Positions 23,001 to 34,453 of a DNA stretch of 52,247 nt are shown here, one piece after another. The notes under the pieces are model-generated. The model was not told the origin of the DNA. It ran no database searches and saw only the letters and a program-made list of their open reading frames with translations. Source of the DNA: Triparma columacea (taxonomy: Eukaryota > Sar > Bolidophyceae > Parmales > Triparmaceae); contig BRYA01000130.1 in NCBI GenBank assembly GCA_030267965.1, positions 7,836 through 60,082 of the forward strand, in the 5' to 3' direction. The translations under genes and the position numbers were made by a program. Position 1 is the stretch's first letter. Each line of letters begins with the position of its first letter.

Positions 23001-26000
23001 AGTCGAGCTTCTCAAGACCTTCCTCGTCCCGTCCATGAAGGACATGGAAGAAGCGATCGCTGCCGGCAAGGACGCTTCCATTGAGAAGTGGAGGAGGTCC
23101 ACCAAGACCGTCTACTACGGACTCAGGGGATGCATGGCAATCCTTAATGATAGGAGGGGGGACAAGAGCGACGATTCGGGCAATTTTGGATTTGATAATA
23201 TGCTCAAAGAGACCGAGAAGATTCTCAGTGAATGGGGCGAGAATGGAGATAGCGAGGACGAGGAAGACGGCGACTCCGATATCGAGGAAATTCGTATGGA
23301 GGTCGACTCTGTCTTGGGTCCCCAGAAAGCACCTGTGGAGCCCCTTTCTTATCTCCACCCTACTGAGAAGGCAGTCTTCCAGATCCTCTCCACTGCCTCG
23401 AAGTCCTCTCAGGAGTTTTTGGCGCCCTTGAGATTTGAGCTATCAGAGCTCGTCGGAAAGTGCCTCGAGGCAGTATCGACTGCAAACGAGCCCGAGTACG
23501 AGCTCCAGAGGGACAGGAAGGGCGCGAAGGAGTTAGTGAACTGCTGCAACATGCTCCTTCTGAGAAGGTGGTCTAGGAAGCACACCGCATCTGGCTCTGT
23601 TTACAACAGCAAAGTTGACTCCGAGAAGAACACCGTCGTTTACGAGGCAGCCTGCACAGTGATCGACGCCAACTCCCGCTACAGCCAGGATTACCAGCAT
23701 GAGGCGAACGATCTGTTTCCAGGGAAGTCCATCTCAAGGAACTACCTGGCCATCCGCGCTGAGATTTTGGTCAAGGACTTCGCAAAGTTTTCTGCTCAAG
23801 AAATTTTCCTTCGCATCAGGAAAAACGCGAAGCTAGGAGACCCCATCGACTCGAGTACCTTGGCCAGCTACGACAGGTTGATTGATGGTTTGCTCGGTTT
23901 CATGTCGCACACCAACCAGGAGGTCGTGGTCTGCAGCTCGACCGTGCTGGGCAATGTTAAGAGGATTGGGGCCTGCTTCAAGATGAGGGTCCCCAGGATG
24001 ATGGCCACCATGGACCTAAGCGACGGGAGCTTGAAGAAGGCATTTGGGATGCCCGTCGTCCAGAACTACGGCACCAGCCCGGCTGAGAATATCCGCCTTT
24101 ACGAGGTTGTCAAGGGCTCCCTCAACGTACTAATTCGATTCATGAGCATCGTTGTGGACCGCAAGAATGCCTACAAGTTCATTAAGAAGTACTTTGAGAT
24201 GGAGGAGAAAGTAATCAAGAGGATTGATGAGGAGGAGAAGAAAGTCCTCTTGGAGGTATTGTGGCACGCGATGTGGGAAAACTTCAGGGGTTTTTTATTT
24301 AATTTTGAGATGAGGTGAGGAGCAGTGAGGGAAGCCAAGAGCAACGAGCAAAAGCGAGTCGCTGAGAGTGTTGCGTTGTTGAGGATAGTATGTCGCGGCC
24401 TCTAACAAAACTCAATTATTCGCAGCCCCACGACCAAGGAGAAAGTTAGAACGGAGCACAGGGCCTGCCTCACTCACCTCCTGACATTGCTGGAAGGGGG
24501 CGGAGAGTGGAAGAGGCAGCTGACAGTTGTCTGGTTTTTGATCCATATGATTGCCGACGACGAGGGGAGAGACTTGAAGCTAGCTACTAAGCTGTGGAAC
24601 GTCGGGTGCGACCTGGTCGAAAACGAGATGGAGGGGATGCCGCTTCAGCAGGCGGCCTTGGGCCTGCTGGGGAGGCTTGTAAAGGTCTTGGATAGAAGCG
24701 TTAAGGAGGATGCAGGCTTTAGGGAGGCCGTCGAGAGCAGGATGTGCAGCGAGGTGTTTTGCAGCAAGCTAGTGAACGCTCTAGCGGCCGCGCACAAGAG
24801 CCAGAGTGGGAGGGAGCAGTGGAGCAAGGGGGTGGGGACGATGCTCAAGGTAAGAAGATGAGCGAAATGATGCGCGAGAAGATCGTGCTTAGCTCATTCG
24901 ATGTTTGTTAACTAACCTTCCCTCCACTCAGGACTTCGCCGGAAAATGCGGGGGCGTTCAGACCTTCCCGAGCTTGAGGGACAGCCTCGTTAGCTACACT
25001 TTCAAGTTGAAGCACGTTATGCTGGTCCATGGGATGGTTGGCCTACTCAGGAGCTCGGTCAGGAGCCAAGCCGCCAGCCTGCTGCTGGTGAAGTGCAAGG
25101 AGATGGCCCTTATGCCCCCCACCGAGGACCAAGTCAACCAGCACTGCGCCGCGGCGGAGGTGTTCGGCGGGGTCTGCAAGGGCCTGCTGGGAACCTTTGG
25201 GGGGGTGGACAACGCGGAGGCAGCCTGGGAGATCATGATACCGTTTCTGGAGGACGTCTTGGACATCGTTCAGATGAAGGCGATCGGTGACTGGAGCGAC
25301 GGGCTGAGGTACGGCGTGCACAGGGTCGGGGTCGGGGAGAGCAAGAGGCTGCTGGACATGCTGGCGGGGAAGGTCTCGGGAAGCATGTGGGAGCAGGGGG
25401 GGGGGGGGGGGGAAGAGGGGTTCGCGAATAGTGTGAAATGGATGAAGTTGCTCAGCCCGTTGCTGATCGAGCTTAGCTATGTTGAGCCGGAGAAGGGGTT
25501 GTTGGAGAGGGTGAATCAGGGAGGAGGGGGGGAGGGTGGAGAGGGGAGGAGGGAGGTGGAGGACAAGCGTCGTCGCGAGATGTTCGAGGAGATGAGCGGG
25601 GTTCTACTGAGGAAGTCGCTGGGGGCAGTCTGTCATCCCTTCAAGCAGTGTCGGACGTACATAAGCACTCTCCTGATGTCGCTCAGCGGGGTGACGGCGG
25701 CCAATTTTACTCTTGGGATCGAGGGAAACAGCGACTCCGTGGTAATGCAGGTGAGAGGGGTGCGAGAGATGCGAGCTGCTAGGGTGCGCGCGCCTGCCCG
25801 CTCATGTTGCTCTCCGCCCTTCAATAACCTCGCTAACATTTCTCGTCCTTCGTCGCTCTTGTTAGTTCGAGAACATTTTGCTGGGATCCGGGCCCAGTAA
25901 GGTCGGGCACGAGGGCAAGATGAAGTGCAGGGAGATGCTTTGCGTGTTCATCTACAATTGCATCCACCTCGGCGACGTCGAGAGGTATTACAAGAAGGTG

Positions 26001-26926
26001 GTCGTCCGTCTTTTGCCTTGCCTTTTCAGCTGCCTTGAGGTGGAGGGCGACGGCAGCAGCTTGGAGGGTCCGGAGGCCTCTGAGGCCCTCGAGGAGGGCG
26101 CGGAGGAGGGTATCAGGGAAGGTAGGAGCATGGCCAGGCAGACTATCGCAACCTTGGCGACGGCATGCTTGATCGTCGGGTGGGAGGACGCGGCCGAAGT
26201 CAGAGACGAGGCCATTACAGTCGCGGGAGGAGCGTGCGGGAACAAAAACTGGCAGGTCAGGCAGGCGGCGTGCATATTCATGGGGAGGTTCTTCTCGAGC
26301 CACAAGTTCTGCCTGGGGGAGGATGGGATGGGCAGGATATTCGAGCTGATTTGCGGCCTTCTGGGGGACTCAAGGAGGGAGGTCAGCCAGAGCGCGACTG
26401 CGGCGCTAACGGGGATGCTCGCGACCATGGGGGAGGATAAGGTCGGGAGCCTGGTCGAGGAGTACTGCAAGGTGGCGGACGGGAGCGTCAAGGGGAGGAA
26501 GAGAAAGGGGAAACAGGGAGGAAGCAAGGAGGTGGAAGAGGAGGAGGAAGATAGGTCGAGGAGGCAGAGGATCAGCGTCAGCGTACTCTGCGCTGCGGTT
26601 CATAGGTGAGGAAGCGAGGGGGGGGGGGAGGGGGGGAGGGGGGGAGGTTCTATGCCATATTCGCCTCGATCCTCGATTCTCACCCCCCGTTAAAAACAAC
26701 CAGTGCGCCGTACGAAGTACCCCCCTTCGTCCCTCCTGCGATCCAGAGCCTTTCCCGGCACAGCTTCGAGCGTTCCGCCCCCATCGGCGTCCGCGACATG
26801 GTGAAGAAGGCCTGCAGTGACTTCAAGAGGACCCATGTGGACAACTGGGGGGAGGTTAAACTCAGATTCACGAGGGAACAAATGGAGAGCCTAGACGACG
26901 TCGTCACGTGCCAGTACTACGCTTGA
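20001..26926 (+). CDS. PSME4: Proteasome activator PA200/Blm10
   Basis: Exons 20001-20304, 20424-20488, 20593-21083, 21171-24314, 24426-24849, 24932-25750, 25866-26605 and 26704-26926 have matching phases and give about 2069 aa, slightly longer than human PSME4. The protein is helical HEAT-like throughout. Family-typical stretches include WASIWGGVDSCPGWDCNFM near the N-terminus and FKRTHVDNWGEVKLRF near the end. The last residues, CQYYA, form the HbYX motif by which this family docks into 20S alpha-ring pockets. PA200 caps the 20S proteasome in the nucleus. Extra acidic or low-complexity inserts occur, including (E/D)-rich SEDEEDGDSDIEE. A run of about 17 G near 25396-25412 is coding (a glycine run), a slip-prone site where assembly length matters. 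Confidence 0.95.
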
Positions 26927-27143
26927 GAGGTTAGGCTTTTTGGACGTATGGGGGCGAGGGTGGTGGGGGGGGGGGGGAGGGGAGGAGAAGTGGTTTTGAC
27001 AAAATTGTTGTGGCTATAATATATACAAAAAGTCATATAACGAACCCCCATCCCGTATTTCGATTCCCTATTTCAACAAGTTTCCTCTAAATGTAAAATA
27101 ACACTCCCCCCCCACCCTTTCCCCCTTCTCCCCGGTTTCGTTT

Positions 27144-27197
27144 TCACATCATCATGATATCATCATCGAATCACATCATCATGATATCGTCATCGAA
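27144..27197. repeat. 27-bp tandem duplication spanning a stop codon
   Basis: Two 27-bp copies (27144-27170 and 27171-27197) differ at one base. On the minus strand each encodes FDDDIMMM followed by TGA. The inner copy is the true C-terminus of the D-box gene; the outer lies just after its stop in the same frame. Confidence 0.9.
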
Positions 27198-27893
27198 TCC
27201 TCCTCCCCCCCCCTCATTCCATTCCCCTTTAAATTCATATTCCCCTCCCCCCATATCAATGTCCATTACGTCGTTAGTAAGAGCATCCATATCATCGTCG
27301 TTCATGTTATTCATCGCCGGTGATAGGGTAGGTGTGGTGGGGATGGCGGAGAGGGTACGGATGGATTGGAGCTCGGAACGACAGACGTCGGTAGGAAGGT
27401 ACGAAGGTGAGGTGTATGTTCTGCCGGCTGACAGCTCGATTGGTGGGAAGGATTTTGAAGGGGTTAAGGTAGAGGTAGGGACCTTCTTGGTTGAGGATTT
27501 AAAACTTGATTTACTAGGCCTGGCTGAGGGAGTGGAGGGGAAGGTTGGGACGGGGAGATCCGAGTAGAACGAGACTGACTTTGAGCGCTGGTGGTTGTTG
27601 GACTTTTTGGCAGAGGGGGCTGGGGAGGGAACTGGGAACAGGTTTGTGGACTTTTTAACAGAGGCCGGGAAGGAAACCTTCCCCGGGGTCGCGGGGTTGA
27701 GGGAGGGCTTCTTGTTGGAGATATCCCCGAGGGCCCTCCTGTGAGGCGTGCCCCCCAGGCCAAGACCCTTGCCCTTGGGCGTCCTTGTGAAGGGAGTCGC
27801 TGACTTTGACCTGTGGTGACCGGGGGTGGACTTTAGGGGCGTTGAGAGGGACAAATTCAAGGAGGAATTCTCGTCTTGCATGTGGTGCATCAT
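27171..27893 (-). CDS. D-box protein, candidate securin-like APC/C substrate
   Basis: A single open exon of 240 aa from the ATG pair at 27893-27888. The frame is open upstream to 28094, so a longer N-terminus is possible. It is disordered and rich in S, P, T and K. Residues 52-60, RRALGDISN, match the APC/C destruction box RxxLxxxxN exactly, in the ALGDISN form used by B-type cyclins; there is no cyclin box. Basic Ser/Pro stretches (CDK-like SP/TP sites) follow, and the tail is acidic (DDDMDALTNDVMDIDMGG), a layout like securins, which inhibit separase until anaphase. Securins are barely conserved in sequence, so the assignment is tentative. Its 3' end faces PA200. Confidence 0.6.
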   Translation of the reverse strand: MMHHMQDENSSLNLSLSTPLKSTPGHHRSKSATPFTRTPKGKGLGLGGTPHRRALGDISNKKPSLNPATPGKVSFPASVKKSTNLFPVPSPAPSAKKSNNHQRSKSVSFYSDLPVPTFPSTPSARPSKSSFKSSTKKVPTSTLTPSKSFPPIELSAGRTYTSPSYLPTDVCRSELQSIRTLSAIPTTPTLSPAMNNMNDDDMDALTNDVMDIDMGGGEYEFKGEWNEGGGGGFDDDIMMM

Positions 27894-28785
27894 GGTGGGA
27901 GATTGAGGTGGGGGAGAAAGGGGGCTTGGAAGGTGTTCAGAGACGAGGCTGTTTGGGGTAGGATTTATTTGTAGCTTGTAGAGGTACTTGAGTGTCAAAT
28001 GTGGTGTATCGCTGCGATTAGATGAGATAGTTAGTAAGCGAAGTGGTATTTTTGGCGTGTAGTTACGGGGGGAGAGAAGGAAAGGTGATACCAAAATTGA
28101 GAGCCCGATGGGAATGTATGAATAATGGGTTAACGCGGTAAATCTCGGTTATTAACACGCACTTTGAGGCTACTGCCGATCAATAAAAGTGTTTATATGG
28201 CATTTATTTCGTATTTCGAAGGAATGAACTCACAGTTGTAAAAATGAATGACTAAATCCAAACGATCATATATATTTTAGGGAAGGATTCTGGAAGGAAT
28301 CTAACTTTTACTTCTATTCAACCTCACCGTGACTATTCAAAGCTCTTACGGCAAAGGAAGTGACAAATGTGTTGGCCCTTGAAAAAATATAAGTTTTTAC
28401 GCTCCAGCGATCAAACTTGATAACTTCAAAACCCCCCCCGTCCTCTTCCCCTCTTCCCCGATCCCCCCCCTTCCCGCGTCCTCTTCCCCCCGTCCCCCCC
28501 CCCCCCCCCGTCCTCTTCCCCTCTTCCCCCGATCCCCCCCCTTCCCGCGTCCTCTTCCCCCCCTCCCCCCCACTCTCGCTTCCCCTTCCCCCCCTCCCCC
28601 CCCCCCTACCCGCGTCCCCTTTCCCCGTCCCCCCCCTTCCAGTGTTGTAGTTACTGCCCGCAGCGTGTTGGTATGTGTATACTGTCATATTCTTCTCCAT
28701 CTCCTTGCCCTTCGCTTTTTCGTCCTAGTTTTTCATAACTCTGCCTTCGGGAGAAGATAGTTCTCTTGATTGCAGCCAACACTCC
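27894..28785. other. Intergenic region with C-rich minisatellite
   Basis: Nearly 900 bp with no supportable gene apart from a possible upstream extension of the D-box gene to 28094. Positions 28100-28430 are AT-rich. The rest is the C-rich tract listed separately and the 3' UTR of the Cys-rich receptor gene. Confidence 0.55.
28432..28640. repeat. C-rich minisatellite
   Basis: A pyrimidine tract of long C runs broken by CGTCCTCTTCCCCTCTTCC and CCTTCCCGCGTCC motifs. The block at about 28438-28500 is repeated at about 28509-28570, and a third, degenerate copy follows. The purine strand is G-rich and could form G-quadruplexes. Confidence 0.85.
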
Positions 28786-31700
28786 CTACGCTTTCTTGCC
28801 TTCCAATTCTTCAGGTATTTCCCAAGTCGACATTCCTGATATTTTATGTTGGTAGTAATAGAACCCTGTGGCATCGTCATATACCTTCTCCCAATTTTGA
28901 TCCGCTTCGGGGTCTTTTTCATCCCCTGCTTCACGCACTCCTTCTTCCATAATCCGCTGGATCTTCTCATGCTTGCTCACCACTTCTCCTCCCAGCCCAG
29001 CGGCCTCCTTGCTGAGGCTCCTCTCCTCCCTGTTTGCAAGGGTCTCAGACTCCTTGCTCTTGAAGCCCTTCTTCTTCCCCTTGAATTTGTTAAAGCTGCT
29101 CGCCCGATGGATGTGACTGGGGGGGGCAGTGGAACGCTGTGATCCCTGAGTTGAGGATCCCACGGCACTGAGCTCTACGCCACCATCATCCAAATCTACG
29201 TTGCCAAAGTCGAGACCTGATTTGTCGCTCCTCGCCTGCCTTGATTCCCTAAGGAGCGTATCAATCTCTGTGGTCGTCAACCGTTTTGCCTTTACTAGAT
29301 TGACAATTGTTGCAATCAATGTAGGAACGAACTGAACTCCAGTGAGGATCATGTCAAAGTAGCCCTTGTTCTGCAAGTTTTCGTTGTCCAGGTTCACCTT
29401 CATGGCAAGGGCGCCAAGGAGGGTGAAGAAGAGTTGGAGCTGTGCAGCATTGTTGAATTTATCAGTAAACTCGGAAACGAAAGGACGGCGATCACGGTAG
29501 GCAACAAGCGCAAAGAAACACATGATGAGGCTGAAGAGAACTTGCGCCGCTGTCCCTGGCGCTAAGAACACGAGGAATCCGGTTAACGCCAGCTTCCTGA
29601 GTGTCTCAAATACCTCAAACCACCAAAACTTTGGCTCATAGGAGCCGTAAAGGAAGCTGAGGGCCTTTAGAGTAGGATCTTCTATCTCGTTCATCTTCCT
29701 TTCTTCTAGCGCCAGCTTTAAGGCCTTTTCCTCGCTCATGCTTTCTTCCTTCACGGTTTGCCCCGCCTCCAAGAGGTCTCTCTTTCTCCAAAGGAGCACA
29801 AAGTACATGAGCGGGATACCAATGGGGTAGACGAGGATCATACCGGTAGCATAGAGGCTGTAAAAGTTGTGAGCCGGGTCCTTACAGTTTATGGAGTAGT
29901 CACTTTTTAGGAAGCTAGTGGCATCGTCAAAGTTGTGGCAGGCGAATGTGGTAAATATCTTGATTGAAACGGCTGGGAGGATGAGGAAGGTCATTGCAAG
30001 GAATGCCTCAAAAAGGGCGTTCTTGAGAGCCTGGCTCGAAGCGACAAAGTAAGCGAACCCAAGAATCATCGCAGTGAAAATTGGCAGGCCTGTGTACACT
30101 AAGAGAGAGTTGTAGAAATTCGCATTAGTCATGCAACCCAGGGGCATGAAGGAAACAAAGTCGAGAGAGACTAAGCCACCAACGACACCAACGACCTTGC
30201 TATAAATGGGAGGAAACTGGAGGGAGAAAAGGAAGCCCAGGCCGCCAACGATTTGGAAATAGGCAAACACGATCTTGAGGAGGGGCATCAGCTTGTTGAG
30301 CTTTTCAAGCCGATCTGTGGCAGCTCGCTCTAAGGAGCTTTGCGTTCGGGAGGTTCTTGTGGCAGATTGCCTTGACTTTCTGACCAAGTAAACAACCGCA
30401 AACACAATAAGTAAGAGTAAAGCTCCAAGCCCCGTGGCTGCAGTGGCGACTGAAGACCCAGAACATTTGTTACAAGACAGGGTCTCGCCTGCCCCTACTG
30501 CAGCGTACCCTACTTCGCACACTGCGCAGAGCGGGCCGGTGTACCCTTCGGCGCAGTAGGAAGAGGGATCGGACCCACCCACGCAGTGAGTGGGGTTGAG
30601 ACAGGGGAGGAGTTCTGTAGAATATATCGACGTTCGCCAGAACCCGCGCAAGATTGTCATCTCCGGGATGCTCATGCCTTCTACCACTGTTGACATTCCC
30701 TCCTTCACCGGTTCGCAGCTCTTTGAAGATTCGACCTCGTACTCGCCAGCTTCACACTGGCAGGCAGACGAGGAGTTGGACCCTGCAGATTTTGTCGTTG
30801 AACCTTTGAGTACGTCCTTGTCGTCGCAGTAGGTGCAAAAAGTGTTATTGGAGCCAGTAGCGAACTTCCCAATCTCGCACAGGTCACAGGTCGTTGCGGC
30901 AATTCCAGAGATACTGCCAGGGGGGCAGGGGAGACACTCTGTTTGAGCTAAGTTTGAGAAGTAGCCTGCCTCGCAGGGGGAGCAATAACCACTTCCCTCC
31001 TTACTAACGAAGCCTTTACTGCAAACGGTACAGGTTGACTGCTCACCGATAGCAAATTCACCTGCCGGGCATGCAGTTATGTTCGTGCGATCCGAGGAAG
31101 GCACGAACCCGGCAGGGGTTGTCTTACATACGCTCGCTCGATCCTCATCCGAGTATTGACCGTCGTTCGCGCAAACTGTACACTCAGTAGCTTGTTTCCC
31201 CAATGATGCCGTTCCTGCAAGACAATCTTGACATTCTGTAATCTTAGTTGGCGTGCACATTGAAATCATGTACCTTCCTGCTGCACAAGGTTCGCACGGT
31301 GAGCATCCTACCGCCCCTTCTTCGCTTGTTTTTCCGACTTCGCACGTAGCACAAATGTCCGACCCTCCTGTTGAGAACGTCCCGGCTGGACATGGTTCTT
31401 CTCCTTTGCGATCTGCTGCCGGCTTGTGTCCAGGCCTGGCAATTTTGCAGGCAAAAGCGCCTTCAACGTCATTGAATTGCCCCTCGCCGTCACATTGCAT
31501 ACATGTGAGGCCGTCGTTGGAGTACGTTGGGGCCACGCAGGCGGAGCACTGACGATCAGTCGTGATGGTGCATTCTGCAATGAGATGGCAAGATGTGAAA
31601 GGGAAGGGAGGCCAGTAGGCAGTGGTGAGTGAGCAAATGCTGTGATGGAGAGATCACAATTCTGCCAACCCTCACCTTCCGTCATAACTTCTCCGACAGG

Positions 31701-34127
31701 ACAGTTGGAGCAAGACTTGCAGGAAATCTGAGAGGCGTCTGGTTGGAAAGTGGAACCTGGTAAACATGGGAGAGGGGCAGTGGAGGAGGCAGGACAAAAG
31801 TGCCCCGCAGTGCAGAGGACGCATTCATCCCTTGCCTCGTCGGACTGGAACTTTCCTGCCTCGCAGCTAGTACACGTGGACTGAGAGGGCGAGGAAGAGA
31901 AGCTTCCGGGAGGGCAAGGGATCTGGGACAAGCGAGGTAGAGTGAGTGAGGAGGGCTGGCAAGGAAGGGTGTTTGTAGAGCCAGACTCCAATCATAACAT
32001 GAACATCATTGTGCAACTTTCCACTTTGTCAATTCTCACCTTGTCTGTTCCACCAGGGCACTTGTATTTTGGCTCGCACGTGGAACACTCCGATGTTGTG
32101 CCGTCACTATACTTTCCAGCTGGGCATGGTGAACCAACAACTCCNGAAGCAATCTCCGACGTCATCGTGAAACATAACAGCAATGCCTTGGTCTGTATTG
32201 AACTTTCCAGGAAGGCAAGCTTCACAGGAGGCGTGGAGGGCAGGGTCGGTGGCCTGGTCAGGGTTATACTTGCCTGCAGGGCAGATGGGGCATAAGGTGG
32301 AACCGGAATCAGAGGCGAAGGTCCCTGCGGCGCATATGGTGCAGTCATTTAGGTTATCGTGGTTTGAAGCATCAGTGTCATCGTCGTTGTTCATACTCCC
32401 TGCAGGACAATCTACGCATGAGATGTGGAGGTCAGGGTTGGTGGCCTGGTCAGGATTGTATTTACCGGCAGAGCAGATGGAGCAAGAAGTGGAACCAGTA
32501 TCTGAGGCAAAGGTCCCTGCAGCACATATGGTGCAGTCATTTTGGTCGTTGTGGTTTGAAGCATCGATGCCGCCGTCGTTGTTCATACTCCCTGCAGGAC
32601 AATCTACGCATGAGATGTGGAGGTCAGGGTCGGTGGCCTGGTCATGGTTATACTTGCCTGCAGGGCAGATGGCGCAAGAAGTGGAACCAGTATCTGAGGC
32701 AAAGGTCCCTGCAGCACATATGGTGCAGTCATTTTGGTCGTTGTGGTTTGAAGCATCGATGCCGTCGTCGTTGTTCATACTCCCTACAGGACAATCTACG
32801 CATGTAGCATTGCTCGTGGCAGCCGTGGACGTGCTGTATTTACCGGCAGAGCAGATGGANNNNNNNNNNNNNNNNNNNNNNNNNNNNNNNNNNNNNNNNN
32901 NNNNNNNNNNNCGTCGCAGCCGTGGCCGTGCTGTACTTGCCAATGGCACAGCCAGAGCATGCGGAGGACTCGTCGCCAGACGCAGCGTTCACTAGATACT
33001 TCCCCGCCGGACAGGGCGTGCAGGAGGAGGAGGAGAGAGATCCCGGAGGAGAGAATTGACCAGCTTCACAGGACGTACATGCCAAAGACTCGTCACCGGT
33101 GGCAGCGTTTATGAGAACCTTTCCTGCGGAACAAGGCGTGCAGGTGAGAGAGGCGGGACCAGAGTACTTCCCCTCGCCGCAAGCTTCACAATCTGAACTT
33201 GAAGCTCCCTCTGTTGGGTTGTAGTAACCTGCGTCACAGTGATAGTAATGACAGCTAGAGTACGAGTATTTATTGCCGTTGACGGTGCCGTAAGTGTCCA
33301 AAGCGGACCCTATAGGAATTGGTGCAGCGGTAACGTAAAGTGAGTTGTGGGGTTAGGAATGGTTCTACAGACTACACAATCCTCATTCTCGTCTTACCTT
33401 GGATTGGAGTGTTGGAGGAGTAGGGAGAAGGGCACGTATTGTGGATGGTAATGGTGGTACTGCCAGCCCTGTTAATATCATCACCATTTCCATTGTCTGC
33501 TGTGTTTGCAATGAAGCTTGTTCCGTAGATATTGACAGAAGTTCCACTATTAGTAACACAAATTGCTCCACCACCAGAAGTAGCTCTATTGTTGGAAAAG
33601 TTACAGAGCTCCAAGTCCACGGCACCACCCCCAATCCAAACCCCTCCACCTTGATAATCAAGATACCCCTTGTCGAAGGTGAGAGCTCGGAGAATAAGTG
33701 TACCACTCCCAGTTCCACTCACAGCCATCACTCTTCTTTCATTCTCTCCATCCAACACACAGCTTGCGTTGTCCTCCACACACTTGACCTCTCCATTCAA
33801 GTCATCTGTGCGCAGCATGGTACCGTACGTACCACTACGTGCACAAGTCCCCTCTGAGCATTTATACGACCCAGCAGCTAAAATCGCAGAGTCACCATTC
33901 GCCATGATGGAGTTGCCAGTGTTGTCAGATGCACGATTACTGACCGTGTTGAACAGTCCGTTCATGTCGATCACATTCACCTCAGCTAATGACCTCCCTC
34001 CGACAAGGACTAAGCAGGCCCAAAAGATTAGGCAAATATGATACACTTTCACTCGGCTGCATTGGCCAAAGATAGCTGAGTTACCTTGGGATCTGCTATC
34101 GGACAAGACTAGGCGCATGAGCTTCAT
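28786..34127 (-). CDS. Cys-rich (GCC2/GCC3-like) multi-pass membrane receptor with WW tail
   Basis: Exons 34127-33398, 33309 to about 32040 (interrupted by gaps), 31922-31676 and 31574-28786. The N-terminus has a hydrophobic signal segment (ICLIFWACLVLVGG) and a beta-helix-like part (LCNFSNNRATSGGGAICV) of the polymorphic outer-membrane-protein/pectate-lyase type. Next comes a long ectodomain of C-x-x-C/CPAGKY repeats resembling TNFR or GCC2/GCC3 ephrin-receptor modules, including a 64-residue tandem unit. About eight or nine membrane segments follow from LGALLLLIVFAVVYLV. The cytoplasmic tail ends in a WW domain (WEKVYDDATGFYYYQHK ... STWEIPEEL), which binds Pro-rich ligands. Proteins of this layout are common in stramenopiles; ligand and signalling are unknown. 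A single n at 32145 marks a frame break, probably an assembly error. Confidence 0.85.
32145..32145. other. Single undetermined base with frame break
   Basis: The Cys-rich frame upstream (ending DDVGDC) and downstream (starting VVGSPCPAGKYSDG) do not match across this n. An uncalled indel is more likely than a biological frameshift. Confidence 0.8.
32391..32820 (-). repeat. 192-bp tandem repeat coding for 64-residue Cys-rich units
   Basis: The anchor tcatactccc recurs at 32391, 32583 and (to tcatactccct) 32775, a period of exactly 192 bp. Each unit encodes CVDCPAGSMNND ... CTICAAGTFASDTGSTSC and differs little from its neighbours, so the duplication is recent. The array runs into the assembly gap, and the real copy number may be higher. 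Confidence 0.9.
32860..32911. other. Assembly gap (52 N)
   Basis: The gap lies within the repeated Cys-rich ectodomain, where similar sequence resumes on both sides, so collapsed repeats are likely. Confidence 0.95.
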
Positions 34128-34453
34128 CTGATATATATATATAGTCTGCGTTTGAAATCGAGGAATAGCAATGTACTGTGTGAGTTAGCCTGGAGTATCG
34201 GGGCGGTTATTCATTCCGATGGTGTTGATTTTACACCTTCACAACCCCAAAAATCATCTGAAAGTGACACAATCGGAGGTTCTCCACATAATCTCGGAGA
34301 GGGGCAAGATGGTGCTCTACTACTAGGAAAGACTCACCTAGAAGGTCCCTTTCTATCTGTTGTTCTTCTGCATTTGGCCAAGTCGTCGCCCCAAACCCAA
34401 ATCCGGACTTGGTGTCAAAGGTTGATCTTCGAGGCAGATAAAAGTGCTCTTAA
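34128..34453. promoter_or_regulatory. Divergent intergenic region with TA-repeat
   Basis: 326 bp between the receptor gene (-) and the VASt gene (+). A (TA)n run at 34131-34143 lies directly before the receptor ATG. No other feature is visible. Confidence 0.45.

Noticed and set aside
32183..32995. Plus-strand 270-codon repetitive frame
   Set aside because: Antisense of the Cys-rich 192-bp repeats of the receptor gene, and it crosses an assembly gap.
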